Numbered from the stretch's first letter, positions 8,682-20,265 are shown. The stretch is DNA of 64,000 bases from Alsobacter ponti (GCF_024294805.1 NZ_JANCLU010000009.1:62001-126000), one strand, 5' to 3'. Notes: generated by a model from the sequence alone, not told the origin. Translations and numbers: made by a program.

Positions 8682-9284
8682 CTAGGGATAGAGGCGCTGG
8701 CGCGTCCAGTCGCCCTCCGGCGTCGGGCGGCGGAAGGCGACCCTGTCGTGTAGGCGGAACGGCCTGTCCTGCCAGAACTCCATGGAGACCGGCCGGATGC
8801 GGAACCCCGTCCAGTAGGCCGGGCGCGGCACCTCGCCGATGGCGTGCTTCGCTGCGTAGAAGGCCACCGCCTTCTCCAGCGCGAAGCGGCTCTCCAGCGG
8901 GCGCGACTGCTGGCTCGCCCACGCGCCGATGCGGCTGTCGCGCGCGCGGCTGGCGAAATAGGCGTCGGCCTCCGCGTCGCTCACCCGCTCCACCGGGCCG
9001 CGCACCCGAATCTGCCGGCGCAGGCTCTTCCAGTGGAACACCAGCGCGGCCTTGGGCTGGCCGGCCAGCTCGCGCCCCTTGGCCGATTCCGTGTTGGTGT
9101 AGAACACGAAGCCGGCCGGGTCCGCGCCCTTCAGCAGCACCATGCGCACGTCGGGAAGGCCGTCTTCGTCGACCGTCGCCAGCGCCATGGCGTTGGCGTC
9201 GTTGGGCTCGGAGGCCTTGGCCTCCTCCATCCAGGCGGCGAAAAGGGCGAAGGGTTCGCCCGATTCCGTGAAGTCACCAGCCAT
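8682..9284 (-). CDS. pdxH: Pyridoxamine 5'-phosphate oxidase
   Basis: 200 residues. PdxH is the FMN-dependent oxidase that makes pyridoxal phosphate from pyridoxine or pyridoxamine phosphate. Typical FMN and substrate motifs are visible: [48 protein letters not shown], and the C-terminal RLYP. A GTG at 9296 would add four residues, but the ATG at 9284 gives the usual N-terminus. It is divergent from the lipoprotein gene at 9380. Pyridoxal phosphate is used by the aminotransferase at 23.9 kb, but there is no direct link. Confidence 0.95.
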   Translation of the reverse strand: MAGDFTESGEPFALFAAWMEEAKASEPNDANAMALATVDEDGLPDVRMVLLKGADPAGFVFYTNTESAKGRELAGQPKAALVFHWKSLRRQIRVRGPVERVSDAEADAYFASRARDSRIGAWASQQSRPLESRFALEKAVAFYAAKHAIGEVPRPAYWTGFRIRPVSMEFWQDRPFRLHDRVAFRRPTPEGDWTRQRLYP

Positions 9285-9379
9285 TAACGCTTTCACCTGC
9301 TTAATCCCGGCCTGCCTGATGCAACCTTCGGTAGGTTGCGGCGGCAGGATCGGCCCGCCAAGACGACGCTCGAGGATAT

Positions 9380-9877
9380 ATGGGACTCGCCCGGGTGGAA
9401 GAAAGCGTCTTTGTCCGAATTGGCCGCCTTCTGATTGGCCGCCTTCTGGCCGCGTCCGCGACCGCCGCGCTTCTGTCCGCGTGCTCGATCAATTTTCCCA
9501 TGATGTCGCTGGTCGGCGGGAGCGAGCCCGAGAGCACGGGCTCCATCGAGCCGGTCCAGCTCTCGCGCGATTTCGACACCAACGACCGCAAGCTCGCCAT
9601 GAGCGCGCTCGACGCGGCGCTGGACCCCCGCCGCGCCGGCGGGCCCGTGCCGTGGTCCAACCCGTTCTCCGGCCTCAAGGGCGTGGTGTCGCCGACGGGC
9701 GAGGCGTTCGTCACCGAGGACCAGGTGTGCCGCTGGTTCGCGGCGACTGTCACGTCCGGCAAGGCCGAGGCCGCGCTGGCGCAGAAGCCCTCCCGCGTGA
9801 CAGGCTATGCCTGCCGCGTCGGCGGCGGCTCGTGGACGATCCGGCACGTCGAGCAGGCCGAACCGCCGCAGGGCTGA
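9380..9877 (+). CDS. RT0821/Lpp0805-like surface lipoprotein
   Basis: 165 residues. A hydrophobic N-terminus ends in the lipobox LLSAC (Cys at about 35), so the mature protein is predicted to be an outer-envelope lipoprotein. The C-terminal half (about 75-160) carries [16 protein letters not shown] and [10 protein letters not shown], the pattern of the RT0821/Lpp0805 (17-kDa antigen related) domain, with two Cys. The biochemical function is unknown. AGGA lies just upstream of the ATG. It sits between pdxH and the dnaJ-like gene, as in relatives I remember. Confidence 0.75.
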   Translation: MGLARVEESVFVRIGRLLIGRLLAASATAALLSACSINFPMMSLVGGSEPESTGSIEPVQLSRDFDTNDRKLAMSALDAALDPRRAGGPVPWSNPFSGLKGVVSPTGEAFVTEDQVCRWFAATVTSGKAEAALAQKPSRVTGYACRVGGGSWTIRHVEQAEPPQG

Positions 9878-9990
9878 CCGCCGGAACGTTGCGAATCGGC
9901 AACAGAGTTCCCACATCCTGCGGGAATGATGAGAGTGCAGCGCGGCGTCGCGGCCGCGCCAATCCTGCACGACGAAGAGGTTCTTGAGGC

Positions 9991-10938
9991 ATGCGAGATC
10001 CGTACGACGTCCTGGGGGTCGCCCGGACAGCCAGCGAGGCTGACGTCAAAAAGGCGTTCCGCAAGCTCGCCAAGCAGTGGCATCCCGACCGCAACCAGAA
10101 CGACCCGAAGGCCCGCGAGAAATTCGCGGAGATCAACAACGCTTACGAGATCGTCGGCGACGCCGACAAGCGCAAGAAGTTCGACGCCGGCGAGATCGAC
10201 GCCGAGGGCAAGCCCCGGTTCCACGGCTTCGAAGGCTTCGGCCAGCGCGGCGGCCAGCAGCGCGGCGGCTTCGAGGGGTTCAACTTCGGATTCGACACCG
10301 AGCCCGGCGGTTTCCGCGCCCGCACCGGCGGCGCGGGCGGGTTCGACGCCGGCGACATCTTCTCCGAACTGTTCGGCGCGGGCGGCCCGCGCGGCGTGGG
10401 ACGCCGCCCCCGCCAGGGCGCGGACGTGACCTCCGAGGCCACGATCTCGCTCCAGGAGGCGGTGAAGGGGACCATGCTGCACGTCGCGATGCCGAACGGG
10501 CGCGACCTGGAGGTGAAGGTCCCCGCCGGCATCACCGACGGCAAGGTCATCCGCCTCAAGGGCAAGGGCCAGCCGAGCCCGAGCGGCGGCGCTCATGGTG
10601 ACCTGCTGGTGACGGTGAAGGTGCGCCCCGACAAGCGCTTCGCCGTGGAGGGCAAGGACCTGCGCATCCGCGTGCCGGTGAGCCTTCACGAGGCGGTGCT
10701 GGGCGGCAAGGTGCGCGTGCCCACCATCGACGGGGCGGTGGAAATGACCGTTCCGGCCAATTCGTCCAGCGGGCGGACCTTCCGCCTGCGCGGCAAGGGC
10801 ATGCCCGGCGGCGATTCGCCCGGCGACCTCCTCGTCACGCTGGAGATCGTGCTGCCGCCGCAGGCCGACCCGGAGCTCGAGGAGCTGATGCGCAAGCAGC
10901 GCGAGACCTCGAGCTTCGATCCCCGCAAGGATTTCTGA
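9991..10938 (+). CDS. DnaJ-class co-chaperone (CbpA-like, type II)
   Basis: 315 residues. The N-terminal J domain (1-70) has the HPD motif in KQWHPDRNQ, needed to stimulate DnaK. A Gly/Phe-rich region follows (about 80-145, with GFEGFGQRGG and GFNFGFDTEPGG), then two C-terminal substrate-binding beta domains (about 150-300). The zinc-finger CxxCxGxG repeats of true DnaJ are absent, so this is a type II / CbpA-like protein. It is cytoplasmic and works with DnaK, whose gene is not in the window. The ATG begins MRDPYDVLGV, the standard J-domain start. Confidence 0.92.
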   Translation: MRDPYDVLGVARTASEADVKKAFRKLAKQWHPDRNQNDPKAREKFAEINNAYEIVGDADKRKKFDAGEIDAEGKPRFHGFEGFGQRGGQQRGGFEGFNFGFDTEPGGFRARTGGAGGFDAGDIFSELFGAGGPRGVGRRPRQGADVTSEATISLQEAVKGTMLHVAMPNGRDLEVKVPAGITDGKVIRLKGKGQPSPSGGAHGDLLVTVKVRPDKRFAVEGKDLRIRVPVSLHEAVLGGKVRVPTIDGAVEMTVPANSSSGRTFRLRGKGMPGGDSPGDLLVTLEIVLPPQADPELEELMRKQRETSSFDPRKDF

Positions 10939-11110
10939 GTCCCTGGAATCGGTTGCGCCGATCCGCTCGCCCGCGGCGACAACCGCGTGCGCGGGGCGAT
11001 TTCAGGAAGAATGCCGAGTCGGATCAGGCGCTTGGCGACAGGCGCTCCGGAGTTGATTCAACCCCGGACCCGTTGAAGGGGGAGGCGGCCCGGCGGACCG
11101 CCACGCCCGG

Positions 11111-13123
11111 CTAGACCGTGACCTGCGTGCCGACTTCCACGACCCGGCCTGTCGGGATCTGGAAGAAGTCCGTCGCGTCGCTGGCGTTGCGGGCGAGCGC
11201 GATGAACAGCTTGTCCTGCCACAGCGGCATGCCCGACTGCGCGGCCGGCTTGATCGACCTGCGGGACACGAAGAACGACGTCGACATGATGTCGTAGGAC
11301 CAGCCCAGCTTGCGCGCGATGGCCAGCCCGCGCGGCACGTTGGGCGATTCCATGTAGCCGTACTTCATCTTCACCCGCGAGAAGTGCTCGCTGACCGGCA
11401 TGATGGTGATGCGTTCCTCCTCCGGCACGCGCGGCGTGTCGGCGGTCGCCACCGTCATGATGACGTTCTTCTGGTGCAGAACCTTGTTGTGCTTCAGGTT
11501 GTGCAGGAGCGCGGTCGGCGCGTAGTCGGGGTCGCTGGTCAGGAACACCGCCGTGCCGGGCACGCGGTGCGGGGGCTTCTTCTCGAGGTTGCTGACGAGC
11601 ATGTCGAGCGGCACCTCGGACCGGCGGGTCTTGTCGGCGAGGATGCGCGTGCCCTTGCGCCAGGTGATCATCAGCAGGATCAGGCCGGAGGCGAAGAGCA
11701 GCGGAGCCCACGCCCCTTCCAGCAGTTTGAGCAGGTTGGCCACCAGGAACGTCGTGTCGATGACGAGGAACGGCGCCACCATCAGGGCCGCGGCCCAGGG
11801 CTGCCAGTTCCACAGCCGCCAGATGACGATGAAGGCGAGCGTCGCGTCGACCACCATGGTCGTCGTCACGGCGATGCCGTAGGCGGAGGCCAGCGAGCCG
11901 GAGGAGCGGAACAGGAACACCAGCATCAGCACGCCGATCAGCAGCAGGGTATTGATGCGGGGGATGTAGATCTGTCCCGAGTGCGTCTCGGAGGTGAAGC
12001 GGATCTCCATGCGCGGCAGCAGGCCGAGCTGGATGGCCTGGCGGGTCAGCGAGAATGCCCCCGTGATCACCGCCTGGCTGGCGATGACGGTGGCCAAAGT
12101 CGCCATGATGACGACGGGCACCAGGGCCCAATCGGGGTAGAGCTGGAAGAACGGGTTGTTGATCTCGCCGGGATGCGACAGCACCAGCGCGCCCTGGCCG
12201 AAATAGTTGAGGATCAGCGACGGCAGCACGAGGCCCAGCCAGGCGATCTGGATGGGCCGGCGGCCGAAATGGCCGAGATCGGCGTAGAGCGCCTCGCCGC
12301 CGGTGACGGCCAGGAACACCGCCCCCAGCGTCACCAGGCCGATCAGCTTGTGCTGGGCGAGGAAGACGATGCCGTAATAGGGGTTGAGCGCCAGCGCCAC
12401 GCCGGGGTCGTCGGAGACGTGCGCGACGCCCCCGCCGGCCAGCAGCAGGAACCAGGCAACCATCACCGGGCCGAAGAAGGCGGCGACCTTGGCCGTGCCG
12501 CGGCTCTGAACGGCGAACAGCACGACGAGGATGAAGACGGTGAGCGGGATGACGTAGGGCTCCATGCCCGGCGTCACGAGTTTCAGGCCTTCGACCGCCG
12601 ACAGCACCGAAATGGCCGGCGTGATGACGGAGTCGCCGTAGAACATCGAGGCGCCGACCACGCCGAACATGACGATGTAGCCTCTGCCGCGCCCCAGCAC
12701 GCGCTGCGCCAGCGCCATCAGGGAGAGCGTGCCGCCTTCGCCGTTGTTGTCGGCGCGCAGCAGGATCAGCACGTACTTGATGGTGACGACCAGCACGAGT
12801 GCCCACACGATCAGCGACAGCACGCCGAGCACGATTTCGCGCGGCACGACGCCGATATGGTCGCTCGCGTGGCCGTGCGCGCCGGAGGCGGCGATCAGCG
12901 CTTCGCGGAAGGCGTAGAGGGGGCTCGTGCCGATGTCGCCGTAGACGACGCCGATGCTGCCCAGGGTCAAAGCCCAGAGCGATCCGTGGTGACCGTGCCC
13001 GTCGCCCGCCGGCTCCGCCGTCGCCGCTGAGGGCTCGGAACCCGCCGGCCGGGAGGCGGCTGGGGCGGCTGAGCCGGAGGTGGGGGGCGGGGAACCGGGA
13101 TTGGACTCGTCGGGACTTGCCAT
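11111..13123 (-). CDS. kup: KUP-family potassium uptake transporter
   Basis: 670 residues. An N-terminal cytoplasmic Pro/Ala-rich tail (about 50 residues) precedes the conserved block [20 protein letters not shown], diagnostic of Kup/HAK/KT potassium-proton symporters. Around twelve hydrophobic helices follow up to residue 460, then a hydrophilic C-terminal domain ending VGTQVTV. Motifs such as [17 protein letters not shown] and [11 protein letters not shown] support the call. It acts in the inner membrane for K+ uptake. It is on the opposite strand to dnaJ-like and fabI. No c-di-AMP (ydaO) riboswitch is recognisable in the 200 bp upstream. Confidence 0.95.
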   Translation of the reverse strand: MASPDESNPGSPPPTSGSAAPAASRPAGSEPSAATAEPAGDGHGHHGSLWALTLGSIGVVYGDIGTSPLYAFREALIAASGAHGHASDHIGVVPREIVLGVLSLIVWALVLVVTIKYVLILLRADNNGEGGTLSLMALAQRVLGRGRGYIVMFGVVGASMFYGDSVITPAISVLSAVEGLKLVTPGMEPYVIPLTVFILVVLFAVQSRGTAKVAAFFGPVMVAWFLLLAGGGVAHVSDDPGVALALNPYYGIVFLAQHKLIGLVTLGAVFLAVTGGEALYADLGHFGRRPIQIAWLGLVLPSLILNYFGQGALVLSHPGEINNPFFQLYPDWALVPVVIMATLATVIASQAVITGAFSLTRQAIQLGLLPRMEIRFTSETHSGQIYIPRINTLLLIGVLMLVFLFRSSGSLASAYGIAVTTTMVVDATLAFIVIWRLWNWQPWAAALMVAPFLVIDTTFLVANLLKLLEGAWAPLLFASGLILLMITWRKGTRILADKTRRSEVPLDMLVSNLEKKPPHRVPGTAVFLTSDPDYAPTALLHNLKHNKVLHQKNVIMTVATADTPRVPEEERITIMPVSEHFSRVKMKYGYMESPNVPRGLAIARKLGWSYDIMSTSFFVSRRSIKPAAQSGMPLWQDKLFIALARNASDATDFFQIPTGRVVEVGTQVTV

Positions 13124-13329
13124 GCGTACTGCCGGTTGACCTGCGGGTCGGTCCCGCCCGCGGGCTTATAGCACCGCCCGTGAGGGTTGACACCTTCCCC
13201 TTCGGTCGGGGGAGGGGGCCGGGGCGGCGGCGTCGCCGCCTGTGACGAGCCGAGAACGAGACCTTCCGCAAGCCTCGGCCTTCGGTTATTGATGCAGCCC
13301 AATCGAAGGACGAACCCCCGACGGTGAAG

Positions 13330-14160
13330 ATGTCAGAACCTCAGTCGCAGACCTCGAACCTGCTCGCCGGCAAGCGTGGGCTCGTCATGGGCGTCGCCAA
13401 CAACCGCTCGATCGCCTGGGGGATCGCGCGCGCCGCCCATCTGCATGGCGCGGAACTGGCGTTCACCTATCAGGGCGAGGCGCTGGAGAAGCGGGTGCGT
13501 CCGCTCGCGGCCGAACTCGGCGCGCAGGTGGTGGGGCATTGCGACGTCACCGACCCGGCCACCATCGACGCCGTGTTCGAGGAGGTGAACCGCCTGTGGG
13601 GCGGGCTCGACTTCGTCGTCCACTGCATCGCGTTCTCGGACAAGGACGAGCTGACCGGCCGCTACGTCGACACCACCGAAGCGAATTTCAGCAAGTCGCT
13701 GCTGATCTCCTGCTACTCCTTCACGGCCATCGCCCAGCGCGCCGAGAAGCTGATGAGCAACGGCGGATCCATGCTCACGCTGACCTATTACGGCGCCGAG
13801 AAGTGGATGCCCCATTACAATGTCATGGGCGTCGCCAAGGCCGCGCTCGAAGCCTCGGTGCGCTATCTGGCGGCCGACCTCGGCCCGCGCAACATCCGCG
13901 TCAACGCCATCTCGGCGGGGCCGATCAAGACGCTGGCCGCCTCCGGGATCGGCGATTTCCGCTACATTCTGCGCTGGAACGAGTACAACTCGCCGCTGCG
14001 CCGCACCGTGACCATCGAGGAGGTCGGCGACACCGCCGCCTACCTGGTCTCCGACATGGCGCGCGGCATGACCGGCGAGATCCTGCACGTCGACGCCGGC
14101 TATCACGTCGTCGGCATGAAGAATCCGGAAGCGCCGGACCTGAGCCTCGACAAGGCCTGA
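13330..14160 (+). CDS. fabI: Enoyl-ACP reductase (NADH)
   Basis: 276 residues from ATG 13330 (a GTG at 13324 would add two). FabI performs the last reduction in each cycle of type II fatty acid synthesis. It is an SDR variant with the FabI-type nucleotide motif GVANNRSIAWGIA, the NAD-binding stretch FVVHCIAFSDKDEL, and the catalytic Tyr-x6-Lys arrangement in YYGAEKWMPHYNVMGVAKAA. The substrate loop NAISAGPIKTLAASGI is also typical. It lies four bases before the histidine phosphatase gene, so the two are one transcript. Confidence 0.95.
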   Translation: MSEPQSQTSNLLAGKRGLVMGVANNRSIAWGIARAAHLHGAELAFTYQGEALEKRVRPLAAELGAQVVGHCDVTDPATIDAVFEEVNRLWGGLDFVVHCIAFSDKDELTGRYVDTTEANFSKSLLISCYSFTAIAQRAEKLMSNGGSMLTLTYYGAEKWMPHYNVMGVAKAALEASVRYLAADLGPRNIRVNAISAGPIKTLAASGIGDFRYILRWNEYNSPLRRTVTIEEVGDTAAYLVSDMARGMTGEILHVDAGYHVVGMKNPEAPDLSLDKA

Positions 14161-14164
14161 CCTC

Positions 14165-14785
14165 ATGCCCGACGGGGACCTCTCGGCCGACGCCGCGCCG
14201 GCGGCCGGCCTGCGGCTGTTCTTCGTTCGCCACGGCGAGACGGACTGGAACGCCGAGGGCCGCCTGCAGGGGCAGAAGGACATCCCCATCAACGCGCGCG
14301 GCCGCCAGCAGGCCGCCGAGGTGGCCGATCGTCTGCGCCGGCTCCGGCCGGACGCCGGCAGCCTGCCGTGGATCGTCAGCCCGCTGGGGCGCACGCGCGA
14401 GACGGCGGAGATCGCCCGCGCCACGCTGGGCCTGTCCCCCGACGGCTACGCGGTCGAGGACCGCCTGAAGGAGATCTCCTTCGGCCGCTGGGAGGGCATG
14501 ACCTGGCGCGAGGTGCGCAAGGCCGAGCCGGAGGCGGCGCGCGGCCGCGAGGGCGGCAAGTGGGGTTTCGTGCCGCCCGGCGGCGAGAGCTACGCCATGC
14601 TCTCGGAGAGGGTGCGGCCGTGGACCGCCGGGCTCTCCGGCGACTATGTCGTGGTCGCGCATGGCGGCGTGGCGCGCGCGCTGATGTACCTGCTCGCCGG
14701 GACGCCCGGCCCGAGGGCCGCGAGCGTCGACATCTGGCAGGGCCGCCTGCTGGTGTTCGAGAAGGGCGGCTGCTTCTGGGCGTAG
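14165..14785 (+). CDS. Histidine phosphatase (phosphoglycerate mutase-like)
   Basis: 206 residues. The histidine-phosphatase motif FVRHGETDWNAEGRLQGQ supplies the phospho-accepting His and an Arg; the second His is in VVAHGGVARAL near the C-terminus, and SPLGRTRETAEIA and KEISFGRWEGM are the other family blocks. Proteins of this size are usually small-molecule phosphatases (for example alpha-ribazole- or GpmB-like) and not true glycolytic mutases; the substrate is unknown. It follows fabI by four bases and is probably co-transcribed with it. Confidence 0.85.
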   Translation: MPDGDLSADAAPAAGLRLFFVRHGETDWNAEGRLQGQKDIPINARGRQQAAEVADRLRRLRPDAGSLPWIVSPLGRTRETAEIARATLGLSPDGYAVEDRLKEISFGRWEGMTWREVRKAEPEAARGREGGKWGFVPPGGESYAMLSERVRPWTAGLSGDYVVVAHGGVARALMYLLAGTPGPRAASVDIWQGRLLVFEKGGCFWA

Positions 14786-15005
14786 GCCCGGCGCCCCTAG
14801 GTAGTTTCCCGTCCGCTTCCTGAATCCCATGTTCATCCACGGTTCAGCCGCCGCACGGCATAGCTGTGTCTGGTCGGTAAACCCGGCCGGCCGCGCCCCC
14901 CACGCGGCCTGACGAGGATTGGCGCAGACGCTTCGCGAAGGTCGCGAACCGTTCGGACCGGAGTCCGGGCGCGCGATCACGCGACCGCGTGTGGCGGAGG
15001 GACAA

Positions 15006-18000
15006 ATGGATTGGGCTCACAAGACTCTCGTCGCCGCGACCGCGACCGTGCTGCCGGAGCAGGGCGTGCTGCGAGGAGAGCGGCGTCCCGACCTCCTCCG
15101 CGACGAGGTGCTTTCGGACATCTTCACCGCGACGGCGCGTGAGCGCGCCGCGCATCCCGCGATGATCTGCGGCGAGCGGACGCTGAGCTACGCGGATGTC
15201 GACGCCGCCTCCGACGCCATCGCCCGGGGGCTGGAGCGGCGCGGCGTCGGGCCGGGCGACGTGGTCGGCCTCTGGATGAGCCGGGGTGTCGACCTTCTCG
15301 TCGCGCAGATCGGCATCGCCAAGTCCGGCGCGGCCTGGCTGCCCTTCGACGCCGACGCGCCGGTCGAGCGAATCGCCACCTGCCTCGCCGACGCCTCCGC
15401 CAAGGCGGTGCTGACCAGCGACGCCTTCGCGCCGCGCGCCGAGGCCCACGGCCTCGTCGCCCTCACCGCTGCGCTGCTGTGCGACCCGGCGGATTCGTCG
15501 GCGGTCGATCCGCGCGGCCGGGGCCTGACGCCCGACCACCCGGCCTATCTCATCTATACCTCCGGCTCGACCGGCACACCCAAGGGCATCGTCGTCACCC
15601 ATCGCAACATCTGCCACTACCTGCGGGCGGGGAACGCGCTGTACGGGCTCGGCCCCGACGACGTGATGTTCCAGAGCGCCTCCGTCGCGTTTGACCTGTC
15701 GATGGAGGAGATCTGGATTCCGTATCTCGTCGGCGCGACGCTGTTCGTCGCCACGCCCGAGATGATGGCGGAGACGGACACGCTCGCCGACGTGCTGACC
15801 TCGGCCGGCGTCACCGCCATCGACACGGTTCCGACGCTGCTCTCGATCCTGTCGCAGGACGTGCCGACGCTGCGCCTGATCCTGCTCGGGGGCGAGGCGC
15901 TGCCGGCCTCCGTCGTGCAACGCTGGGCGCGCGAGGGCCGGCGCATCTTCAACACCTACGGCCCCACCGAGGCGACCGTCGTCGCCACGGCGTGCGAAGC
16001 GCGGCCCGGCGAGACGGTCTCCATCGGCGGCCCGATCCCGAACTATTCCTGCTACGTCGTCGCCGAGAGCATGACACTGCTGCCCCCGGGCGTGCAGGGC
16101 GAGCTGCTGATCGGCGGGCCGGGCGTGGCGCGCGGCTACCTCCAGCGCCCCGAGCTGACGGAAGAGAAGTTCATCGCCAACCCGTTCGCCTCGGACGGGC
16201 TCGACCCGGTGCTCTACCGCTCGGGCGACGCCGTGTCGCTCGACGAGCAGGGCCGCATCCTGTTTCACGGCCGCATCGACGACCAGGTGAAGATCCGCGG
16301 TTTCCGCGTGGAACTCGGCGAGATCGAGGCGAAGCTCGACGAGCTGCCGGGCGTCGCCCAGGCCGCCGTGGTGCTGCGCAACGACGACGGCCTCGATCGG
16401 CTGATCGCCTTCATCGTGGCCGAGCCGGGTACGGACGTGGATCGCATGCAGATCCGCGTCGCGCTGGCGGAGCGGCTGCCCTCCTACATGGTGCCGTCCC
16501 GCTTCGAGATGCTGGACAGCCTGCCGCGCCTGATCTCCGGCAAGATCGACCGCAAGGCGCTGCGCGCCGCGCCGCTTTCCTCCGGCCAGGAGCGCTCCGA
16601 CGAACAGGAAGCGGCGCGCACGCCCACCGAGGCGGCGCTGCTGGCGGCCGCCCAGCGCGTCTTCCCGGGGCAGACCCTGCCGTTCGACGCCGACTTCTTC
16701 ACCGATCTCGGCGGCCACTCGCTCATCGCCGCGCGCTTCGTGTCGGCGGTTCGCGAGACGCCGGCTCTGTCGGGCATGATGCTGCAAGACATCTACGGCG
16801 CGCGCACGCTGCGCGGCATGGCGGCGCTAATCGACGGGCGCGCCCCGGCCGGTCCGCACGTCCCGCGCGACCTCGGCTTCGCGCCGCCGCCGTTCATGCG
16901 CCGCTTCCTGTGCGGCGCGGCGCAGGCCGTCGCCATGCCGTTCATCCTCGGCCTCGTGACTCTGCAGTGGTTGGGCCTGTTCCTCGCCTCGGTCTACCTG
17001 CTCCAGGACGACGCGGGCGTGCTCGGCGAAATCCCGGTCCTGCTCGGCATCTACGTGCTGCTGAACCTCGGCACCAAGCTGCTGGTGGTGGCGCTGAAAT
17101 GGGCCATCATCGGGCGCACGAAGCCCGGCCGCTATCCGCTGTGGGGCGCGTACTACTTCCGCGTCTGGCTGGTCGAGCGCCTGATCCAGGTCACGACCAT
17201 CAAGTTCCTGCAGAATTCGCCCTTGATGCGCGTCTACCTGCGCATGCTGGGCGCGAAGGTGGGCCGCGACGCCATGGTCTCGGACTTCGAGGCCGGCGCC
17301 ATCGACCTCGTTACGATCGGTGACCGCGCCAGCCTCGGCTTGCGCACCCGCTTCGCCAACCGGGTCGTTATCGGCAACGAGATGATCATCGGCACGATCG
17401 CGATCGGCGACGACGTGACCACCGGCACCTCCTGCTCGCTCGGCCCCGACACGGTGCTGGAGGAGGGCGCGGAGCTGGGCGACCTGACCGCATTGCCGGC
17501 CGGGACGACGGTGCCGCGCTTCGAGCGCTGGGTCGGCTCGCCGGCCAAGAAGGTGGAGGACATCGACCCGGCGACGCTCGACGCGTTCCCGACCGTGTCG
17601 CCGGTGACCCGCGCGCTGCAGAACGCGACCTACGCGGCGTCCTACGTCGTCATGCTGATGCTCGGCCTGCTGCCGATCTTCCCGGCCTTCTACCTGCTCT
17701 ACAACATGGACGCGCTGCTCGACGGGCAGCTCGACTACATCGTCGCGTGGTCGACGCTGCCGTGGCTCGCCTGGCCGACCGCGATGGTGCTGATCCTGGT
17801 GTCCATCGTGGTCATCGTCGCGATCCGCTGGACCGTGCTGCCGACGCGCGTGCAGCCGGGGCGCTACTCGATCCACAGCTGGTTCTACGTCCGCAAATGG
17901 GTCGTCGGCCTCGCCACCGAGGTCACGCTCGAGACGCTGTCGGGCCTCTACGCCACGGTGTTCATGCGCGGCTGGTACCGCATGCTCGGCACCCGCGTCG

Positions 18001-19070
18001 GCAAGGGCACGGAAATCTCGACCAATCTCTCCGGTCGCTACGACCTCGTGGAGCTGGGCGCGCAGAACTTCGTCGGCGACGAGACGGTGCTGGGCGACGA
18101 GGAAATCCGGCGCGGCTGGATGATCCTGGAGAAGCTGAAGACCGGCGACCGCGTGTTCATGGGCAACAGCTCGGTCGTGCCTCCCGGCTCGCTGCTGGAG
18201 GACGGCTCGCTGGTCGGCGTCAAGTCGACGATCCCGAACGACCTGCGGCTGCGGGCGGGCGAGATCTCGTTCGGCAGCCCGGCGATGATCCTGCCGGCCC
18301 GCCAGAAGGTCGAGGCGTCGAGCCAGTGGACCTACGATCCGCCGAAGTGGATGCTGTGGGTGCGCACCGTGTTCGAGGCGCTGCACACCTCGCTGCCGAC
18401 GGCGACCTTCATCACCGCCGGCTACATGACGGCGGACATCATCGAAGCGCCGCTCACCGAGGGCTCCTACTGGACGGCGCTCGCCATCTTCCTCTCCGCC
18501 GGCGTCGTCATCGCGCTCGCGCTAGTGGTCGTGTCGGTCGCCGCCAAGTGGCTGCTGATCGGCAAGTACAAGCCCATCATGAAGCCGATGTGGTCGTTCT
18601 GGGCGATGCGGACGGAAGCGGTCGCGGTGCTCTACGGCGGGCTCGTCGGCAAGGCGTCGATCGAGTTCCTGCGCGGCACGCCGTTCCTGCCCTGGATCCT
18701 GCGCCTGTACGGCACCAAGATCGGCAAGGGCGTGTGGATGGACCTGACCGACCTCACCGAGTTCGACTGCGTGGAGATCGGCGACTTCTGCACCCTCAAC
18801 ATGGGCGCGTGCCTGCAGACGCACCTCTACGAGGACCGCGTGATGAAGGTGGGCCGGGTTCACGTCGAGCGCGGCGTGCACGTGGGCTGGGACACGACGG
18901 TGCTCTACGACACGCATGTCGGCGAGTTCGCGCAGCTCGACCAGCTCACCGTGGTGATGAAGGGCGAGTTCATCCCCGCCCATACGCGATGGGCGGGTGC
19001 GCCGGCCGTGCCGCAGGGCGATGCCCCGGCGCGGGTCGAGGCCGCGGCTTCCGTCCTCATCGCGGCCTGA
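15006..19070 (+). CDS. Pls/PosA-type amino acid homopolymer synthetase (single-module NRPS with membrane C-terminus)
   Basis: 1354 residues with ATG 15006 behind GGAGGGAC. Order: adenylation domain (about 30-520, A3 motif [11 protein letters not shown] near 180, YGPTEAT near 320, SGKIDRKAL near 510), carrier domain with DLGGHSL (Ser572 for the phosphopantetheine arm), then six predicted membrane helices in three pairs (about 630-690, 870-945, 1130-1185) separating three soluble hexapeptide-repeat domains (about 750-850, 990-1090, 1235-1340). This is the layout of epsilon-poly-lysine synthetase (Pls), which joins one basic amino acid through its side-chain amine. Hand-aligned pocket residues read D-L-E-D-L-G-T-V-V-K; Glu239 and Asp278 (GrsA numbering) would suit a cationic amino acid. 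No condensation or thioesterase domain of the usual kind is present. No partner or degradation gene is adjacent. Confidence 0.88.
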   Translation: MDWAHKTLVAATATVLPEQGVLRGERRPDLLRDEVLSDIFTATARERAAHPAMICGERTLSYADVDAASDAIARGLERRGVGPGDVVGLWMSRGVDLLVAQIGIAKSGAAWLPFDADAPVERIATCLADASAKAVLTSDAFAPRAEAHGLVALTAALLCDPADSSAVDPRGRGLTPDHPAYLIYTSGSTGTPKGIVVTHRNICHYLRAGNALYGLGPDDVMFQSASVAFDLSMEEIWIPYLVGATLFVATPEMMAETDTLADVLTSAGVTAIDTVPTLLSILSQDVPTLRLILLGGEALPASVVQRWAREGRRIFNTYGPTEATVVATACEARPGETVSIGGPIPNYSCYVVAESMTLLPPGVQGELLIGGPGVARGYLQRPELTEEKFIANPFASDGLDPVLYRSGDAVSLDEQGRILFHGRIDDQVKIRGFRVELGEIEAKLDELPGVAQAAVVLRNDDGLDRLIAFIVAEPGTDVDRMQIRVALAERLPSYMVPSRFEMLDSLPRLISGKIDRKALRAAPLSSGQERSDEQEAARTPTEAALLAAAQRVFPGQTLPFDADFFTDLGGHSLIAARFVSAVRETPALSGMMLQDIYGARTLRGMAALIDGRAPAGPHVPRDLGFAPPPFMRRFLCGAAQAVAMPFILGLVTLQWLGLFLASVYLLQDDAGVLGEIPVLLGIYVLLNLGTKLLVVALKWAIIGRTKPGRYPLWGAYYFRVWLVERLIQVTTIKFLQNSPLMRVYLRMLGAKVGRDAMVSDFEAGAIDLVTIGDRASLGLRTRFANRVVIGNEMIIGTIAIGDDVTTGTSCSLGPDTVLEEGAELGDLTALPAGTTVPRFERWVGSPAKKVEDIDPATLDAFPTVSPVTRALQNATYAASYVVMLMLGLLPIFPAFYLLYNMDALLDGQLDYIVAWSTLPWLAWPTAMVLILVSIVVIVAIRWTVLPTRVQPGRYSIHSWFYVRKWVVGLATEVTLETLSGLYATVFMRGWYRMLGTRVGKGTEISTNLSGRYDLVELGAQNFVGDETVLGDEEIRRGWMILEKLKTGDRVFMGNSSVVPPGSLLEDGSLVGVKSTIPNDLRLRAGEISFGSPAMILPARQKVEASSQWTYDPPKWMLWVRTVFEALHTSLPTATFITAGYMTADIIEAPLTEGSYWTALAIFLSAGVVIALALVVVSVAAKWLLIGKYKPIMKPMWSFWAMRTEAVAVLYGGLVGKASIEFLRGTPFLPWILRLYGTKIGKGVWMDLTDLTEFDCVEIGDFCTLNMGACLQTHLYEDRVMKVGRVHVERGVHVGWDTTVLYDTHVGEFAQLDQLTVVMKGEFIPAHTRWAGAPAVPQGDAPARVEAAASVLIAA

Positions 19071-19146
19071 TGGAAGGCGCGCGGCGCGGTTTGACCCGCG
19101 CCGCGCTTTGCCCTTAAACCCGCGCAGGCACTTGCGCGGGTATCCC

Positions 19147-20265
19147 ATGTCCCACAACAGCTTCGGCCACCTCTTCCGGGTCACCACTTTCGGCGAGAGC
19201 CACGGTCCGGCGCTGGGCTGCGTGGTGGACGGCTGCCCGCCGCGCATTCCGCTCACTGCGGCCGACATCCAGGCCGAGCTCGACCGCCGCAAGCCGGGCC
19301 AGTCCCGCTTCACGACGCAGCGGCGCGAGCCCGACGAGGTGCGCATTCTCTCCGGCGTGTTCGAGGACGAGCGCACCGGAGGGCAGGTGACGACCGGGAC
19401 CCCGATCGCCCTTCTCATCGAGAACGTCGACCAGCGCTCCAAGGACTACGGCGAGATCCGCGACAAGTATCGGCCCGGCCACGCCGACTTCACCTACGAC
19501 ATCAAATATGGCGTGCGCGACTATCGCGGCGGCGGTCGCTCCTCGGCGCGCGAGACGGCGGCCCGCGTCGCCGCCGGGGCCATCGCCCGCAAGGTCGTGC
19601 CGGGGCTGCTCGTGCGCGGCGCGCTGGTGCAGATCGGCCCGCACAGGATCGACCGCGCGAACTGGGACTGGGACGAGGTGGGCCGCAACCCGTTCTTCTG
19701 CCCGGACGCCAAGGCCGCCGCGCTGTTCGCCGACTATCTCGACGGCGTCCGCAAGAAGGGCTCCTCGATCGGCGCCGTCATCGAAGTGGTCGCCGAAGGC
19801 GTGCCGGCGGGCCTGGGCGCGCCGATCTACGCCAAGGTGGACTCGGAGATCGCCGCGGCGCTGATGAGCATCAACGCCGTCAAGGGCGTCGAGATCGGAG
19901 CGGGCTTCGGCGCGGCGGAGCTGACCGGCGAGGAGAACGCCGACGAAATCCGCCTGTCGAACGACGGGACGCCGCTGTTCCTCTCCAACCACGCCGGCGG
20001 GATCCTCGGCGGCATCTCGACCGGCCAGGCCATCGTCGCCCGCTTCGCGGTGAAGCCTACCTCGTCGATTCTGACGGAGCGGCGGTCCGTCGACCGCTTC
20101 GGGCACGACGTGGACGTGCAGACCAAGGGCCGTCATGACCCGTGCGTCGGCATAAGGGCGGTGCCGGTGGGCGAGGCGATGGTGGCCTGCGTCGTCGCCG
20201 ACCAGTTTCTGCGCCATCGCGGGCAGGTGGGGCAAAGCTCGCCGTGGCCGTTTCCCAGGATTTGA
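19147..20265 (+). CDS. aroC: Chorismate synthase
   Basis: 372 residues. AroC makes chorismate from EPSP with reduced FMN, closing the shikimate pathway. The N-terminal signature [18 protein letters not shown] and the stretch [20 protein letters not shown] are conserved FMN/EPSP-binding regions; the C-terminal block [19 protein letters not shown] is also typical. The ATG at 19147 gives the standard [10 protein letters not shown] start. It follows the synthetase by 76 bp and precedes ribB by 70 bp; a shared reduced-flavin theme with ribB is known for this neighbourhood in relatives, from memory. Confidence 0.96.
   Translation: MSHNSFGHLFRVTTFGESHGPALGCVVDGCPPRIPLTAADIQAELDRRKPGQSRFTTQRREPDEVRILSGVFEDERTGGQVTTGTPIALLIENVDQRSKDYGEIRDKYRPGHADFTYDIKYGVRDYRGGGRSSARETAARVAAGAIARKVVPGLLVRGALVQIGPHRIDRANWDWDEVGRNPFFCPDAKAAALFADYLDGVRKKGSSIGAVIEVVAEGVPAGLGAPIYAKVDSEIAAALMSINAVKGVEIGAGFGAAELTGEENADEIRLSNDGTPLFLSNHAGGILGGISTGQAIVARFAVKPTSSILTERRSVDRFGHDVDVQTKGRHDPCVGIRAVPVGEAMVACVVADQFLRHRGQVGQSSPWPFPRI

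Noticed and set aside
10950-10972. Terminator after the dnaJ-like gene
   Set aside because: Short, bulged stem and no T-tract.
13187-13215. Promoter for fabI (TTGACA at 13187)
   Set aside because: The sequence at the -10 position is GC-rich, so the match is probably chance.
14889-14909. Terminator or attenuator in the synthetase leader (7-bp stem GGCCGCG/CGCGGCC)
   Set aside because: No T-tract and no leader peptide; such stems are common by chance at this GC content.
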